Source of the DNA: Phycisphaerae bacterium
Lineage (GTDB): Bacteria > Planctomycetota > Phycisphaerae > Phycisphaerales > UBA1924
DNA: 64,000 nt
Assembly: GCA_030432905.1 (NCBI GenBank)
Contig: JAUILU010000003.1
Coordinates: forward strand, 62,001-126,000
Direction of reading: 5' to 3'
The translations under genes and the position numbers were made by a program. How positions within the stretch are numbered: position 1 is the stretch's first letter; every line of letters begins with the position of its first letter. The notes beneath the pieces were generated by a model. That model searched no databases, had not been told where the DNA came from, and worked only from the letters and a program-made list of their open reading frames with translations. Below are positions 40,360 to 49,855 of this stretch, piece after piece.

Positions 40360-40432
40360 GCCATCTTAGCTCAATTGGTAGAGCAGCGGTTTTGTAAACC
40401 GCAGGTTGTCGGTTCGAGTCCGACAGATGGCT
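40360..40432 (+). tRNA. tRNA-Thr (TGT)
   Basis: GCCATCTTAGCTCAATTGGTAGAGCAGCGGTTTTGTAAACCGCAGGTTGTCGGTTCGAGTCCGACAGATGGCT folds as a full cloverleaf; anticodon TGT. Confidence 0.97.
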
Positions 40433-40435
40433 TTC

Positions 40436-42451
40436 TTACTCCCCCGCTTCAACCAAGTCAGCCTTCCCGTACCGCTTGGCGTGCGCGCCGGTCGCCGACT
40501 CCTCGATGATCCAAGGCCCGAAGTCCTGGTCCATGTCGTAGAGCAGCACCGTGCTTTCATCTGATGCCCAGCTCCGCTCTGGGGCGAAGCTGTTGCCGGT
40601 GTACCTGGCCGAGCTTGAGAGGCGAACCGAATCGATCTGTCCCTCGAACAGGCTGACCGCGTTGCCTCCGCCGTTGACGTCGCCGCCGATTATCATGGGC
40701 AGGGTGTTGCGTGTGCGGTTGCCGGCGCCGTTAACCGTGCCGGCGAGTTCGCCGTCGATGTAGAGCCGGACCGTGCTGCCATCGTAGACGCCCGCCATGT
40801 GGTGCCAGACTCCCGTTCTGATCGTGCCCGTCTGTGCCGCTGCAGTCGCATACCGGCCGTCGAGGTGAATGACAAACTCTGCATTGCCGTCCGAAACGAA
40901 GAAGCCGAACTCACTGTTCTCAGTCTTGGCGACAAGCCCGGTCCTGCCGTCGTAGTTGTCGGCGTTGAACCAGCATTCGAGTGTCATCGGCCCATCGGGC
41001 AGCTCGAACTGATCCGACATGACGGCGGCGTACGAATCCCCGTCTAGCTCGAGAAGCCGATCCTCGTCGGCCAGTTGCAGTCTCTCGATATCGAGCCTGA
41101 CCGGAACGTCCCGGTAGACCGTCGGGATCGCGTACCTGTGTCCGGGCATGAGCATGTCCATATCCAGCGCGAAGCGGACATCGCGGAATGTGTTGTCGAG
41201 GCCGCCCGTGCGCCTGAAGTCGAACCCGAGCGTGACGCTCTGGCCCGGGTCGAGGCTGCCGTGGGCGTGGTCGGGCCAGGCGGCCCACCTGCTGTCCATC
41301 GATTCCGGCGTGAGGGCGTAGTCCACGGGCCTTGAAGTCGGGTTTGCGATCGTGATTTTCGTGTGCGCGTCGCTCTCGCCGTAGCTGTTGAGCTCGATGC
41401 TGGGCGAGACCACCGGCACCAGACCCGCAAGATCGGCCGCCTCGTCCGCGAACTCCGCGGTGATCTCGCGGACGTCCATCGCGGCTCCGACGGGGTACGC
41501 CGAGTGCGCGATCTGGTTCGGACGCACGGTCACGACGTTGTAGTGATGAAGCCAGCCCGCCTCGGGGACGGTTTTGTTCTGGTGACCGCCGACGGTTGCC
41601 AGCGTGATGTACTCGATGCCGTCACGCGGGTCGTATCGCATGCGGTGGATGTGCCCCGCGAACACGCCCGACACGTTGCCAGCATCAACGAGCATGCTGT
41701 GGACCTGCTCCCACGAATCGCCGTAGTTGCCGCCCGTCCAGCGTGGGTGGTGCAGGAACAAGAACACGTGCTCGGCGTCCTTGCCCATTTCGAGCATATC
41801 TGCGAGCCACGAGAGCTGCTCCTCGCTCATCTCCTGGCACTCGGGTTTGCGGAAGTTCTTCTCGCCTGTTTCTTCGTTGCCCTCGTCGGTGTAGAGGATG
41901 ATGAACATGCAGTTCTTGTGCTCGAACGCGTACCACAGCGGGCCGAAGTGCATCTCGTAGTGCTCGTCGTGCTCGCCTTCTGGTCTGTTGTCGCCGCGCC
42001 AGTAGACGTCGTGGTTGCCCGCGACCGGGAACCACGGGCAGATCAGCTCGTCCATGACACCTTTGAACTCGGCCATCTGCCTCATCCAAGCGCCGGTCTG
42101 GTTGTAGCCCTGGATCATGTCGCCGACCGTCATGACAAAGTCGGGTTCGAGCAGGTTCGTGTCACGGACCGCGTCCTTGAGCACGTTGATGCCCGCGTTC
42201 GGTCCGCCCGTGCGGTCGCCGTAGACCACGAACGTGAACGCGTCCTCTTCGCCCGGGATCGGCAGCGTGACCGCCGAGTCACGGTTGGTATGGAACCGTG
42301 AGCGATCATCGGAGAGTTCGTGGTCCGGGTTGTGCCGATACAGGTGCCTCGAATGCGGCTCGGCTTTCGACTCGTCCTGCACCTGCGCCGAACCTACAAA
42401 CGCTGCCGAGCAGACGACCGCGGCACACACAATGCTAGAAATGATCTTCAT
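40436..42451 (-). CDS. Secreted metallophosphoesterase with C-terminal LamG/concanavalin-like domain
   Basis: 'FVVYGDRTGG', 'VMTVGDMIQGY', 'FPVAGNHDVYW', 'FAGHIHRM'; C-terminal 'MTLECWFNADNYDGRTGLVAKTENSEFGFFV...TGVWHHMAGVYDGSTVRLYIDGELAGT'. Confidence 0.85.
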   Translation of the reverse strand: MKIISSIVCAAVVCSAAFVGSAQVQDESKAEPHSRHLYRHNPDHELSDDRSRFHTNRDSAVTLPIPGEEDAFTFVVYGDRTGGPNAGINVLKDAVRDTNLLEPDFVMTVGDMIQGYNQTGAWMRQMAEFKGVMDELICPWFPVAGNHDVYWRGDNRPEGEHDEHYEMHFGPLWYAFEHKNCMFIILYTDEGNEETGEKNFRKPECQEMSEEQLSWLADMLEMGKDAEHVFLFLHHPRWTGGNYGDSWEQVHSMLVDAGNVSGVFAGHIHRMRYDPRDGIEYITLATVGGHQNKTVPEAGWLHHYNVVTVRPNQIAHSAYPVGAAMDVREITAEFADEAADLAGLVPVVSPSIELNSYGESDAHTKITIANPTSRPVDYALTPESMDSRWAAWPDHAHGSLDPGQSVTLGFDFRRTGGLDNTFRDVRFALDMDMLMPGHRYAIPTVYRDVPVRLDIERLQLADEDRLLELDGDSYAAVMSDQFELPDGPMTLECWFNADNYDGRTGLVAKTENSEFGFFVSDGNAEFVIHLDGRYATAAAQTGTIRTGVWHHMAGVYDGSTVRLYIDGELAGTVNGAGNRTRNTLPMIIGGDVNGGGNAVSLFEGQIDSVRLSSSARYTGNSFAPERSWASDESTVLLYDMDQDFGPWIIEESATGAHAKRYGKADLVEAGE

Positions 42452-42515
42452 GGCGTTCCCCTTTGCGCACACACTGTACACGACCCAGGGGATAGGTCAG
42501 CCGTTCACGCGATCT

Positions 42516-43328
42516 TCACTTTGCCGTAACACGATCTTGCAATTCGGTGTCATCGGCAAGCAGCCTGTACGACTCCCTGCTGACCATCACAAGCCCCATG
42601 ATCAGCAGGAACACGGCGAAGATGCGTTTTAGAGACCGCTGGTTGATTCTGCCCCCCACGGCCTTGCCCACAAAGGTGCCCACGGCTCCGACGCCGATGA
42701 ACATGCCGATCGTCGCCCAGTCGATCGAAAGCCCATCCTCGACCATCCCGCCCTGATAGCGGAAGAACGCCATCCAGGAGTTGGCGACGATCACCACGAG
42801 GCTCGTCGCCACCGCGTGGTGGATTGAAAGACCGGCAAAGAGCACGAGCGAGGGCACGATCAGGAACCCCCCGCCGACGCCGACGATGCCCGTCATCACG
42901 CCGACCGCGAGCCCTTCGAGCATGACGAGCCAGACCGACGGCTCGGCCTTGGCCTCGGCTTGGACCGCGTTCTTGGCTGACTTCTTGAACATGAACCACG
43001 CCGCGGTCAGCATGACGATCGCGAATAAGATGAGCTGCGCCGCGTCGTGCATCTTGCCGCCGACAACCGCGCCCAGCGAAGCACCGAGCATCCCCGGCAA
43101 GCCGAAGAGCGCCGCGGTCTTCCACTGCACGAGCCCCTTGCGTGCGTGCGGGATGACCCCGAACGCGGCGATCCCGCCGACGATGGCGAGCGATTCGGTG
43201 ATCGCGATCTTGCCGTCTTTGCCGAGCAGGTACACAAGAATCGGCACGGTCAGGATCGACCCGCCCGAACCGAGCAGCCCGAGCGTGATGCCGATGAGCG
43301 CTGCGCCGAGCAGTGCTAGAAGAATCAT
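42516..43328 (-). CDS. TauE/SafE-family sulfite/anion exporter
   Basis: Multi-TM; 'GLLGSGGSILTVPILVYLLG', 'VGMMTGIVGVGGGFLIVPSLVLF'-type repeats. Confidence 0.85.
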   Translation of the reverse strand: MILLALLGAALIGITLGLLGSGGSILTVPILVYLLGKDGKIAITESLAIVGGIAAFGVIPHARKGLVQWKTAALFGLPGMLGASLGAVVGGKMHDAAQLILFAIVMLTAAWFMFKKSAKNAVQAEAKAEPSVWLVMLEGLAVGVMTGIVGVGGGFLIVPSLVLFAGLSIHHAVATSLVVIVANSWMAFFRYQGGMVEDGLSIDWATIGMFIGVGAVGTFVGKAVGGRINQRSLKRIFAVFLLIMGLVMVSRESYRLLADDTELQDRVTAK

Positions 43329-43349
43329 GCGCGTCCTTCCGTCAACGGC

Positions 43350-44792
43350 TTAGCCGCGGCTGACTGTCTTGTTGCCGCCCTTGGCCCAAGCGTCGAACCC
43401 GCCAACCAGATTGATCGGCTTGTAACCCTGCCTCAGCAGGTACGACGTCGCGAGCACCGACCGCACACCCGACTTGCAGTGCACAACAACCTCACGGTCC
43501 TGCGGAATCTCCTCGATCAGCGAGGGCAGCCTGGTGTGCGCCGCATTGAACGAGCCTTCGATGGCAGCCTCCGCGTGCTCGGTCGCCTTGCGGACGTCGA
43601 GCACGAACGGCTCGCCCTGCCCCTGACGGTTGAGCAACTCCTCGGGCGTGATGTCCGTAACCGTCGAAAGCGTGCCGCCCGAAGATGCGTAAGCGCCAAG
43701 GTCTTCGGGCGTGATGAAGTGCCGGACATTATCGAGCCCGATACGGACACATTCACGGACGGCTTGTTCGACGTTCTTCTCCGCCACCACGAGCACAATC
43801 TCGTCAGTTGGGCTGGCGTACGAACCGGCAGCGGTGTGGAACATCGGCCCGATCGGTGAATGGAGCGACCTTGACAGGTGCCCCTTTTTGAACGCGTCCG
43901 TCGGACGGGTGTCGATCACGAGCGACTCGCCAGATGCAGAACCGATCTGATCCGCACCGAGCTTCGTCGGTTCGGGCAGTTTCCCGAGAACGGGCACGCC
44001 GTCGCGGTTCTGGTGCTTCATCCTCGCGAAGTAGATTGGCGGCTCGGGCTGTCCTTCGAGTATGAAGTCCACAAACTTTGACTCTGTATCTACGAGCCTA
44101 AGCGCCGGGCTGAATCGCTTCTCATACCCCGCCGTCGATTGCGGCACCGCGCCGAGCGCCTTGCCGCAAGCGCTGCCCGCGCCGTGGGCGGGCCACACCT
44201 GAACGTGCTCCGGGACATCGCTCACAAACTTCGACGCCGACAAGTGCAAGAGCTTTGCGGAGTCTTCCTTCACGCCCTCGATTCCAGCCGCGGTTTCAAG
44301 CAGATCCGGCCTGCCGAGATCACCGACGAACACAAAGTCGCCCGTGATCATGCCCATCGGGACGTCCGCGCCTGAGCCTCTGTCCGTGACGAGGTAGCTC
44401 ATGTGCTCCGGTGTGTGGCCCGGCGAGTGGATCGCCTTGAATTCGATGTTGCCGATCGAGAACGTGTCGCCGTCACCGAGCAGGACCGCGTCGTACGACC
44501 CGCCGCCGACCTTGCTGTCGAGCCAGCTTGATGTCCAATCCGGCCCGCCGAGCTTCGAGAGATAGACCCGTGCGCCGACCGTCTCCGCGAGTTCACGCAC
44601 CCCGGACAGGAAATCCGCGTGGATGTGTGTCTCAGCCGCGGCGACGATCCGCAACCCGTTGGCTTTGGCGAGGTCGATGTACCTGTCCACATCGCGTTCG
44701 GGATCGAACACGATCGCCTCGCCCGTTTTCTGGCAGCCGATGATGTACGCTGCCTGAGCGAGCGCGTCGTCGTAGACCATTCTGAAGAACAT
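43350..44792 (-). CDS. MBL-fold hydrolase with rhodanese domains (persulfide dioxygenase-rhodanese-like)
   Basis: 'AAETHIHADFLSG', 'HSPGHTPEHMSYLV', 'GDFVFVGDLGRPDL'; C-terminal 'FVLDVRKATEHAEAAIEGSFNAAHTRL..VVVHCKSGVRSVLATSYLLRQGY'. Confidence 0.85.
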   Translation of the reverse strand: MFFRMVYDDALAQAAYIIGCQKTGEAIVFDPERDVDRYIDLAKANGLRIVAAAETHIHADFLSGVRELAETVGARVYLSKLGGPDWTSSWLDSKVGGGSYDAVLLGDGDTFSIGNIEFKAIHSPGHTPEHMSYLVTDRGSGADVPMGMITGDFVFVGDLGRPDLLETAAGIEGVKEDSAKLLHLSASKFVSDVPEHVQVWPAHGAGSACGKALGAVPQSTAGYEKRFSPALRLVDTESKFVDFILEGQPEPPIYFARMKHQNRDGVPVLGKLPEPTKLGADQIGSASGESLVIDTRPTDAFKKGHLSRSLHSPIGPMFHTAAGSYASPTDEIVLVVAEKNVEQAVRECVRIGLDNVRHFITPEDLGAYASSGGTLSTVTDITPEELLNRQGQGEPFVLDVRKATEHAEAAIEGSFNAAHTRLPSLIEEIPQDREVVVHCKSGVRSVLATSYLLRQGYKPINLVGGFDAWAKGGNKTVSRG

Positions 44793-44949
44793 GACCGACC
44801 TCCGAGCCGCACCGAGAGCCGGTGCTTGACTGTGGTATTGTTGCTCGCTCGGTACACTCACGCGAGTTCAGCCTTCGATCTGCCAGGAACCCATCGCCAT
44901 CAGTCAGAGCAAGTCCAACCCGCCCCGCCCACACTCTGGCTTCAACGCC

Positions 44950-46170
44950 ATGGTCGGCAACCCGCCCTACCTGAGCCAGCTCAGCGCCTCGACCGCGACC
45001 GACCGTGGATTGGCGGCTCTCATTAAGGCCAGAACAGAGGGCGCGACCTCCGCGTACACCGACACCGCAGCCGCATTCTGGATCGACGCGTTCACAATGA
45101 CAGCCCCGGGCGGCCGGGTCGCCTATCTCCTCCCGCAATCGGTCCTTGCCTCGCGCGACGCCGCCGAGATCCGGAATCGGCTCGCCCGCGAAACATCACT
45201 CGAACACCTTTGGGTCAGCACCGACAACAACTTCTCGGATGCTCTTGTCGCGACGTGCGCTTCGGTGGTCCGCAAGGGCCGAGACTTGAACACGCCCGTG
45301 ACCCGCGCTCATTCGCTCGAGTTTCTGAAGCTCCGCGAAGCGCGACAGCCAGCTGCTACCAGCGACTCGGACAACACATGGGGTGCGCTGGCCGCCGATG
45401 CGTTTGGCATCCCGACCGTCGCGTTCTCTGCCGGTGGTGAGATCGGTTTGATCGCCGACGCCACCGCCGACTTCCGCGACGAGTACTACGGCTTGGCCGG
45501 TTTCATCACAGAACACACCGACGGCATGACCGATCAAGAATTCCCGCCCCTGATTACGAGCGGGATGATCGACCCGGCAACCAATCTCTGGGGCAGACGC
45601 AGCTCGCGGATTCTCAAATCATCGTGGACCTCGCCACGCATCGATCGGCAAGCGATGGCCAAAGCCGGCACGCTCACCGATTGGATCGAGAAACGCCGCG
45701 TTCCGAAGCTGCTGGTTGCGACACAGTCACGAGTGATCGAGCTGATCGCCGACGAGCCCGGCACGCTGCTGCCCTGCATGCCCGTGCTCACCGTGACACC
45801 GAAAAACCGGCCGGACATGTGGCGACTCGCCTCGGCACTTGGGTCGCCGGTGGCGTGCATGGTCTCTCTCTCGAAGTACTCGGGCACAGCGCTCACAACC
45901 GACGCGATCAAGCTCGCAGCCAAACAGCTTGTAAGACTGCCGATACCGAAACCCTCACCGGACTGGGACCGCGCCGCCGAGTTGTACCGCGAGGCGTGCT
46001 ATGCCGATTCCGTCGAAACTCGCCTCGGCCTGCTCGTCGAGTCCGCGCACAAAATGAACACGGCCTTCAACATCAAACAGGCAGATCGCGCGAGACTCAT
46101 GGAATGGTGGACACCGCGACTCAGACGAACGCTGACCGGCAAATCGAATCAAACCAGTCCCAGCGACTAA
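44950..46170 (+). CDS. N6-adenine DNA methyltransferase-like protein, apparently N-terminally truncated
   Basis: Begins at motif IV '(GFNA)MVGNPPYLSQL'; 'GRVAYLLPQSVLASRDAAEIRNRLA'. In-frame upstream sequence runs only to 44830 (stop at 44827) and contains no SAM-binding motif I. Confidence 0.65.
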   Translation: MVGNPPYLSQLSASTATDRGLAALIKARTEGATSAYTDTAAAFWIDAFTMTAPGGRVAYLLPQSVLASRDAAEIRNRLARETSLEHLWVSTDNNFSDALVATCASVVRKGRDLNTPVTRAHSLEFLKLREARQPAATSDSDNTWGALAADAFGIPTVAFSAGGEIGLIADATADFRDEYYGLAGFITEHTDGMTDQEFPPLITSGMIDPATNLWGRRSSRILKSSWTSPRIDRQAMAKAGTLTDWIEKRRVPKLLVATQSRVIELIADEPGTLLPCMPVLTVTPKNRPDMWRLASALGSPVACMVSLSKYSGTALTTDAIKLAAKQLVRLPIPKPSPDWDRAAELYREACYADSVETRLGLLVESAHKMNTAFNIKQADRARLMEWWTPRLRRTLTGKSNQTSPSD

Positions 46171-47657
46171 CGGGGCGACGGCTTCGTGGGCGTCCGCCTG
46201 GCCTTCTTCTTGTGACGAGGCCTGCGGCTCTTGGGCTGAGCACCCGCATTGGCCGAGTCATCCTTCTTGCGCTTGACGGGCGCCTTCTTGGCCATCGGTT
46301 TTTTGGAGCCGGGTTTCTTTGAAGTCGCCTTCTTTGTACCCTGTTTCTTGGTAGTGGTCTTCTTCTTATTTGCGGGCCTGTAGTCTCTGTCCTGCCCATT
46401 GCGTGCGGGCTTGTTCTTGCTGGGCCTGCGCCGCTGGGATGGCTTGGGCTTGCCGGGCGGGCTGCGTTCGATGCGTTCATCGCTGATGTCCGCCGGCACC
46501 GGGAGTTCCTTCAACGGCGAATCGGTCAGCCGCTCGATCGCCTTCAGGTACCCACGCTCGTCGCGGTCGCAGAACGCGATGGCCTGCCCTGCTGCGCCCG
46601 CTCGACCGGTTCTTCCGATCCGGTGGACGTAGGACTCGGGCTCGTTTGGGATGTTGAAGTTGAAGACGTGCGTCACACCATCGACGTCGATGCCTCTGGC
46701 TGCAACATCGGTCGCCACCAGCACGCGGGCGCGCCCGTACTTGAACGCATCGAGCGCCCGTTGGCGGTTGTTCTGTGACTTGTTGCCGTGAATTGCAGCC
46801 GCCGAGACATTGCCCCGGTTGAGAACTTTCGTGAGCTTGTCCGCGCCGTACTTCGTCCGCGTAAACACGAGCGCCCGCTCGACCGACTTGTCTTCGAGCA
46901 GTCTGAGCAGCATCGCCGGCTTCGCGCTGGCGGGGATCATGTAGAGCGACTGCTCGATCAGCGGCGCCGTCGAAGCGACCGGGTTCACGCTGATCTTGAC
47001 CGGGTCGGTCAGCAACGAATCCGCGAGGTTCGAGATGTTCTTGGGCATGGTCGCCGAGAACAGCAGCGTCTGACGTTTCTCGGGGATCTCGCTTGCGATT
47101 CGGCGGATCGGGTGGATAAAGCCCATGTCGAGCATCCGGTCGGCCTCATCGAGCACGAACATCTCGATCGCGTTCAGGTTGATGTGGCCCTGCTCCATCA
47201 GGTCGATCAGTCGGCCCGGCGTCGCGACGAGAATGTCCACGCCCGACTTGAGGTGCCTGACCTGCTTGGACTGGCTGACGCCGCCGAAGACGGTCGTGTA
47301 ACGAAGGCCTGTGTTCTGGCCGTAGGTGCCGAAGCTGTCGGCGATCTGTGTCGCAAGTTCGCGCGTCGGTGAGAGGATCAGCGCTCGCGGGAGGACCGGG
47401 CCTCGCCGTTTTTTGTCGGGCTTGCTGACGAACAGCCTGTGAAGCAGCGGCAGCGCGAACGCCGCCGTTTTCCCGGTGCCTGTCTGCGCGCAGCCGAGCA
47501 CGTCCTCGCCGGCCATGATCGGCGGGATCGCCTGCGCTTGGATGGGTGTTGGTGTTTCGTAGCCCTCGCGCTGGATCGCCTTGAAGATCGGGTTCGCGAG
47601 ATCGAGTGAACTAAAGTTCTGCAACGCAGAATTCTCCAAAATCCAGTCGGCAACCAC
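46167..47657 (-). CDS. DEAD-box RNA helicase with Lys-rich C-terminal tail
   Basis: 'AQTGTGKTAAFALPLL', 'VLDEADRMLDMGF', 'LFSATMP', 'HRIGRTGRAG'; tail 'KKKTTTKKQGTKKATSKKPGSKKPMAKKAPVKRKK'. Confidence 0.9.
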   Translation of the reverse strand: MVADWILENSALQNFSSLDLANPIFKAIQREGYETPTPIQAQAIPPIMAGEDVLGCAQTGTGKTAAFALPLLHRLFVSKPDKKRRGPVLPRALILSPTRELATQIADSFGTYGQNTGLRYTTVFGGVSQSKQVRHLKSGVDILVATPGRLIDLMEQGHINLNAIEMFVLDEADRMLDMGFIHPIRRIASEIPEKRQTLLFSATMPKNISNLADSLLTDPVKISVNPVASTAPLIEQSLYMIPASAKPAMLLRLLEDKSVERALVFTRTKYGADKLTKVLNRGNVSAAAIHGNKSQNNRQRALDAFKYGRARVLVATDVAARGIDVDGVTHVFNFNIPNEPESYVHRIGRTGRAGAAGQAIAFCDRDERGYLKAIERLTDSPLKELPVPADISDERIERSPPGKPKPSQRRRPSKNKPARNGQDRDYRPANKKKTTTKKQGTKKATSKKPGSKKPMAKKAPVKRKKDDSANAGAQPKSRRPRHKKKARRTPTKPSPR

Positions 47658-47897
47658 CGCTGGAAGGTCTGTGGACAGGCTTGCACCAATATGTGAATTG
47701 GGAAAAGCGTGGCCGCTGGGCTGAGCAATCCTCGGAGTACGCCCGGGATGCCGCCAGCAGTTTCTCGGTTCAGCGCACCCGACTCAACGTTCGTGTGCAC
47801 CCGAGGCCACCGGCTAGTACGAGAAGTGTAGGCACAGATTCACCCTGGCCCGCGCTTCGGTTTCAATATTGCCTTGCCGTCCGAGAACAGACCCCGC

Positions 47898-49835
47898 TTA
47901 CGCCGTAACCGCCTCGCCAGCCGAGGCCGTGACGAGTTCGCTGCTCAGGCTCTCAATCGCGTGAACGAGCACCGCTAACGAGCTGTCAAACTCAGCAAGT
48001 TCGAGCCTTTCCTCGGGTGTGTGATCCAGCGAGCTATCGCCCGGCCCGTAGGCCGCGATCGGGCATCCCCAGATCGGAGCTACGACATTCAGGTCCGCGG
48101 TCCCGGTCTTGAGCTTGGGCCGGGGCGTGCCGCCGATTGATCTGATGCCGGAGGTGATCGCTCGCACGACCGGGTCGTTCCGATCGGTCTGGTGCGCAAC
48201 CTCGGCGCCCCTGCACGTCATGCTCGCGCCACGGGGCAGCATCGCTTCGAGTTCCTTTTGCAGTTCGGCCGGCTGAACCCCGACCGGCAGCCGGAACCCG
48301 GCCTCGACCGTCGCGTTCTGGGTCAGGCCGTCCGATCCGCTCCGCATCGAGAGCACGCTCGCCTGGATCTGGTCGAAGACCTTTGCCTGATCGCTGTTGA
48401 ACGACCCGACGAACGTCCGCACGTCGTCCCACCACCGCGCTGCCTCGTCGCACGCGGAGAGTTGCTCGCCGGCGGAGTGCGAGCTGTCGCACGAGAACTC
48501 AGCGTTGACGAGAAGTCGCCCCTTGTAACCGAGCGTCACCCCGTCCCAGCCGCTGGGCTCCCCGATGATGCACGCGTCAGGCGTGTACCGCCGAGCCAGG
48601 TGGTTCGCACCGATCGACTCTGCCGACTCCTCTCCGACCGCGGCAGCCACGCTTACTCCAACTCTCTCGGGCAGCCTCGCCCTAGACGCCGCGACCAGCA
48701 TCGCAGCCAGCGGCCCCTTCGCGTCCACGGCCCCCCTGCCGTGCAGCACGCCGTCCTCGATGCGCACGGGTATCTCGCCGGGCACCGTGTCTATGTGCCC
48801 GAGCAGCATGAGGTGCGCCGAGCTTGTTCCCGCCGGCGCGCCCCGGTGCGCAACTGCATTGCCGACTTCGTCGATCTCGCACACAAAGCCGAGACGTTCC
48901 GCGTGCGCCGAGAACACACGCGACGCGTTCCGCTCAGTCCCGGTCACGCTTGGCACCGCGACCAGATCAACGAACACTTGCGCATCCTCAGAAACCGAAT
49001 CGGCCCCCGGCACCGGGGCACCTCCCGTGTGGAAGGCTGTGCCCCGGCCCGAGAGCGCGTTTGCGATCGGCGCCTTCCCCTGCGCCGAACCGATGACCAC
49101 CCGGCGCACACCACCGGCGATCGCTTCTTCCGCTGCAAGAACCTTGTTCTTCATCCGCCCCTTTGCCGCCTCACGCACAACCGAGAGCGACTGGGCATCC
49201 ACATCTTCAACCAACGAATCCGGGTCAGTATGGTCGCGCAGCACGCCGGGCACATTCGAGAGCAGAAGCAGATCGTCCGCACCGATCGCAGTCGCCGTCG
49301 CAGCAGCGGCCCGGTCCGCATCGACGTTGATCGCCACGCCTTCGGGAGTCACCGCGGGAGGTGTCAATACCGGGACCTTGCCCATTTCAAGCAGCGACTC
49401 GATAAACCCGCCATCAACCTGTTCAACACGACCCGAAAGATCGTCGCGGATGATCACCGTCGCATCGCCCTCGACAGCGCGGATCGCACTCTTGCGTCTG
49501 CCCTGCCAGATGCCCGCGTCGATGCCGCTCAAACCGATCGCATCAACACCGAGCGAGCGCAGCTGTGACACGACCTCTTTGTTGATCTTGCCGCAGTACA
49601 CCATCGAGAAAATGTCGAGGGTTTTGCGGTCGGTCCGCCTCGATTCATGCCCGCTCGGGCTGACGATCGTGCGTGGCGCATGCCCGAGCTGCTTCGAGAG
49701 TTCATTGGTCTCGTGCGACCCGCCGTGCACGACGACCACACGCTCGCCCCGACCGACGAGCTCGGCGACCTCGCCCATGAGCGCCGCCGCGTCGATCCCC
49801 TCACCACCGCCGATCTTGATCACAACCGTTGACAC
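47898..49835 (-). CDS. Fusion of LysZ-type amino acid kinase ([LysW]-aminoadipate/glutamate kinase-like) and M20 LysK-type deacylase
   Basis: N-terminus 'VVIKIGGGEGIDAAALMGEVAELVGRGERVVVVHGGSHETNELS...GRMKNKVLAAEEAI'; C-terminus 'LMLLGHIDTVPGEIPVRIEDGVLHGRGAVDAKGPLAAMLVAA...VGEESAESIGANHL...IIGEPSGWDGVTLGYKGRL'; one continuous frame. Confidence 0.85.
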   Translation of the reverse strand: MSTVVIKIGGGEGIDAAALMGEVAELVGRGERVVVVHGGSHETNELSKQLGHAPRTIVSPSGHESRRTDRKTLDIFSMVYCGKINKEVVSQLRSLGVDAIGLSGIDAGIWQGRRKSAIRAVEGDATVIIRDDLSGRVEQVDGGFIESLLEMGKVPVLTPPAVTPEGVAINVDADRAAAATATAIGADDLLLLSNVPGVLRDHTDPDSLVEDVDAQSLSVVREAAKGRMKNKVLAAEEAIAGGVRRVVIGSAQGKAPIANALSGRGTAFHTGGAPVPGADSVSEDAQVFVDLVAVPSVTGTERNASRVFSAHAERLGFVCEIDEVGNAVAHRGAPAGTSSAHLMLLGHIDTVPGEIPVRIEDGVLHGRGAVDAKGPLAAMLVAASRARLPERVGVSVAAAVGEESAESIGANHLARRYTPDACIIGEPSGWDGVTLGYKGRLLVNAEFSCDSSHSAGEQLSACDEAARWWDDVRTFVGSFNSDQAKVFDQIQASVLSMRSGSDGLTQNATVEAGFRLPVGVQPAELQKELEAMLPRGASMTCRGAEVAHQTDRNDPVVRAITSGIRSIGGTPRPKLKTGTADLNVVAPIWGCPIAAYGPGDSSLDHTPEERLELAEFDSSLAVLVHAIESLSSELVTASAGEAVTA

Positions 49836-49855
49836 GACTCAGTCTCCACTCTCAA

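Noticed and set aside
40360-40432. tRNA-Thr as an attachment site for a mobile element
   Set aside because: The gene is intact and I found no displaced 3' duplicate or integrase nearby.
41363-42301. 312-aa plus-strand ORF
   Set aside because: Antisense to the metallophosphoesterase gene; V/H/R-biased shadow frame with no recognisable domain.
46200-46400. Low-complexity KKTTKKQGTKK... tract of the helicase as a simple-sequence repeat
   Set aside because: Basic Lys-rich C-terminal tails are ordinary in DEAD-box helicases; the codons vary, so it is not a DNA microsatellite.
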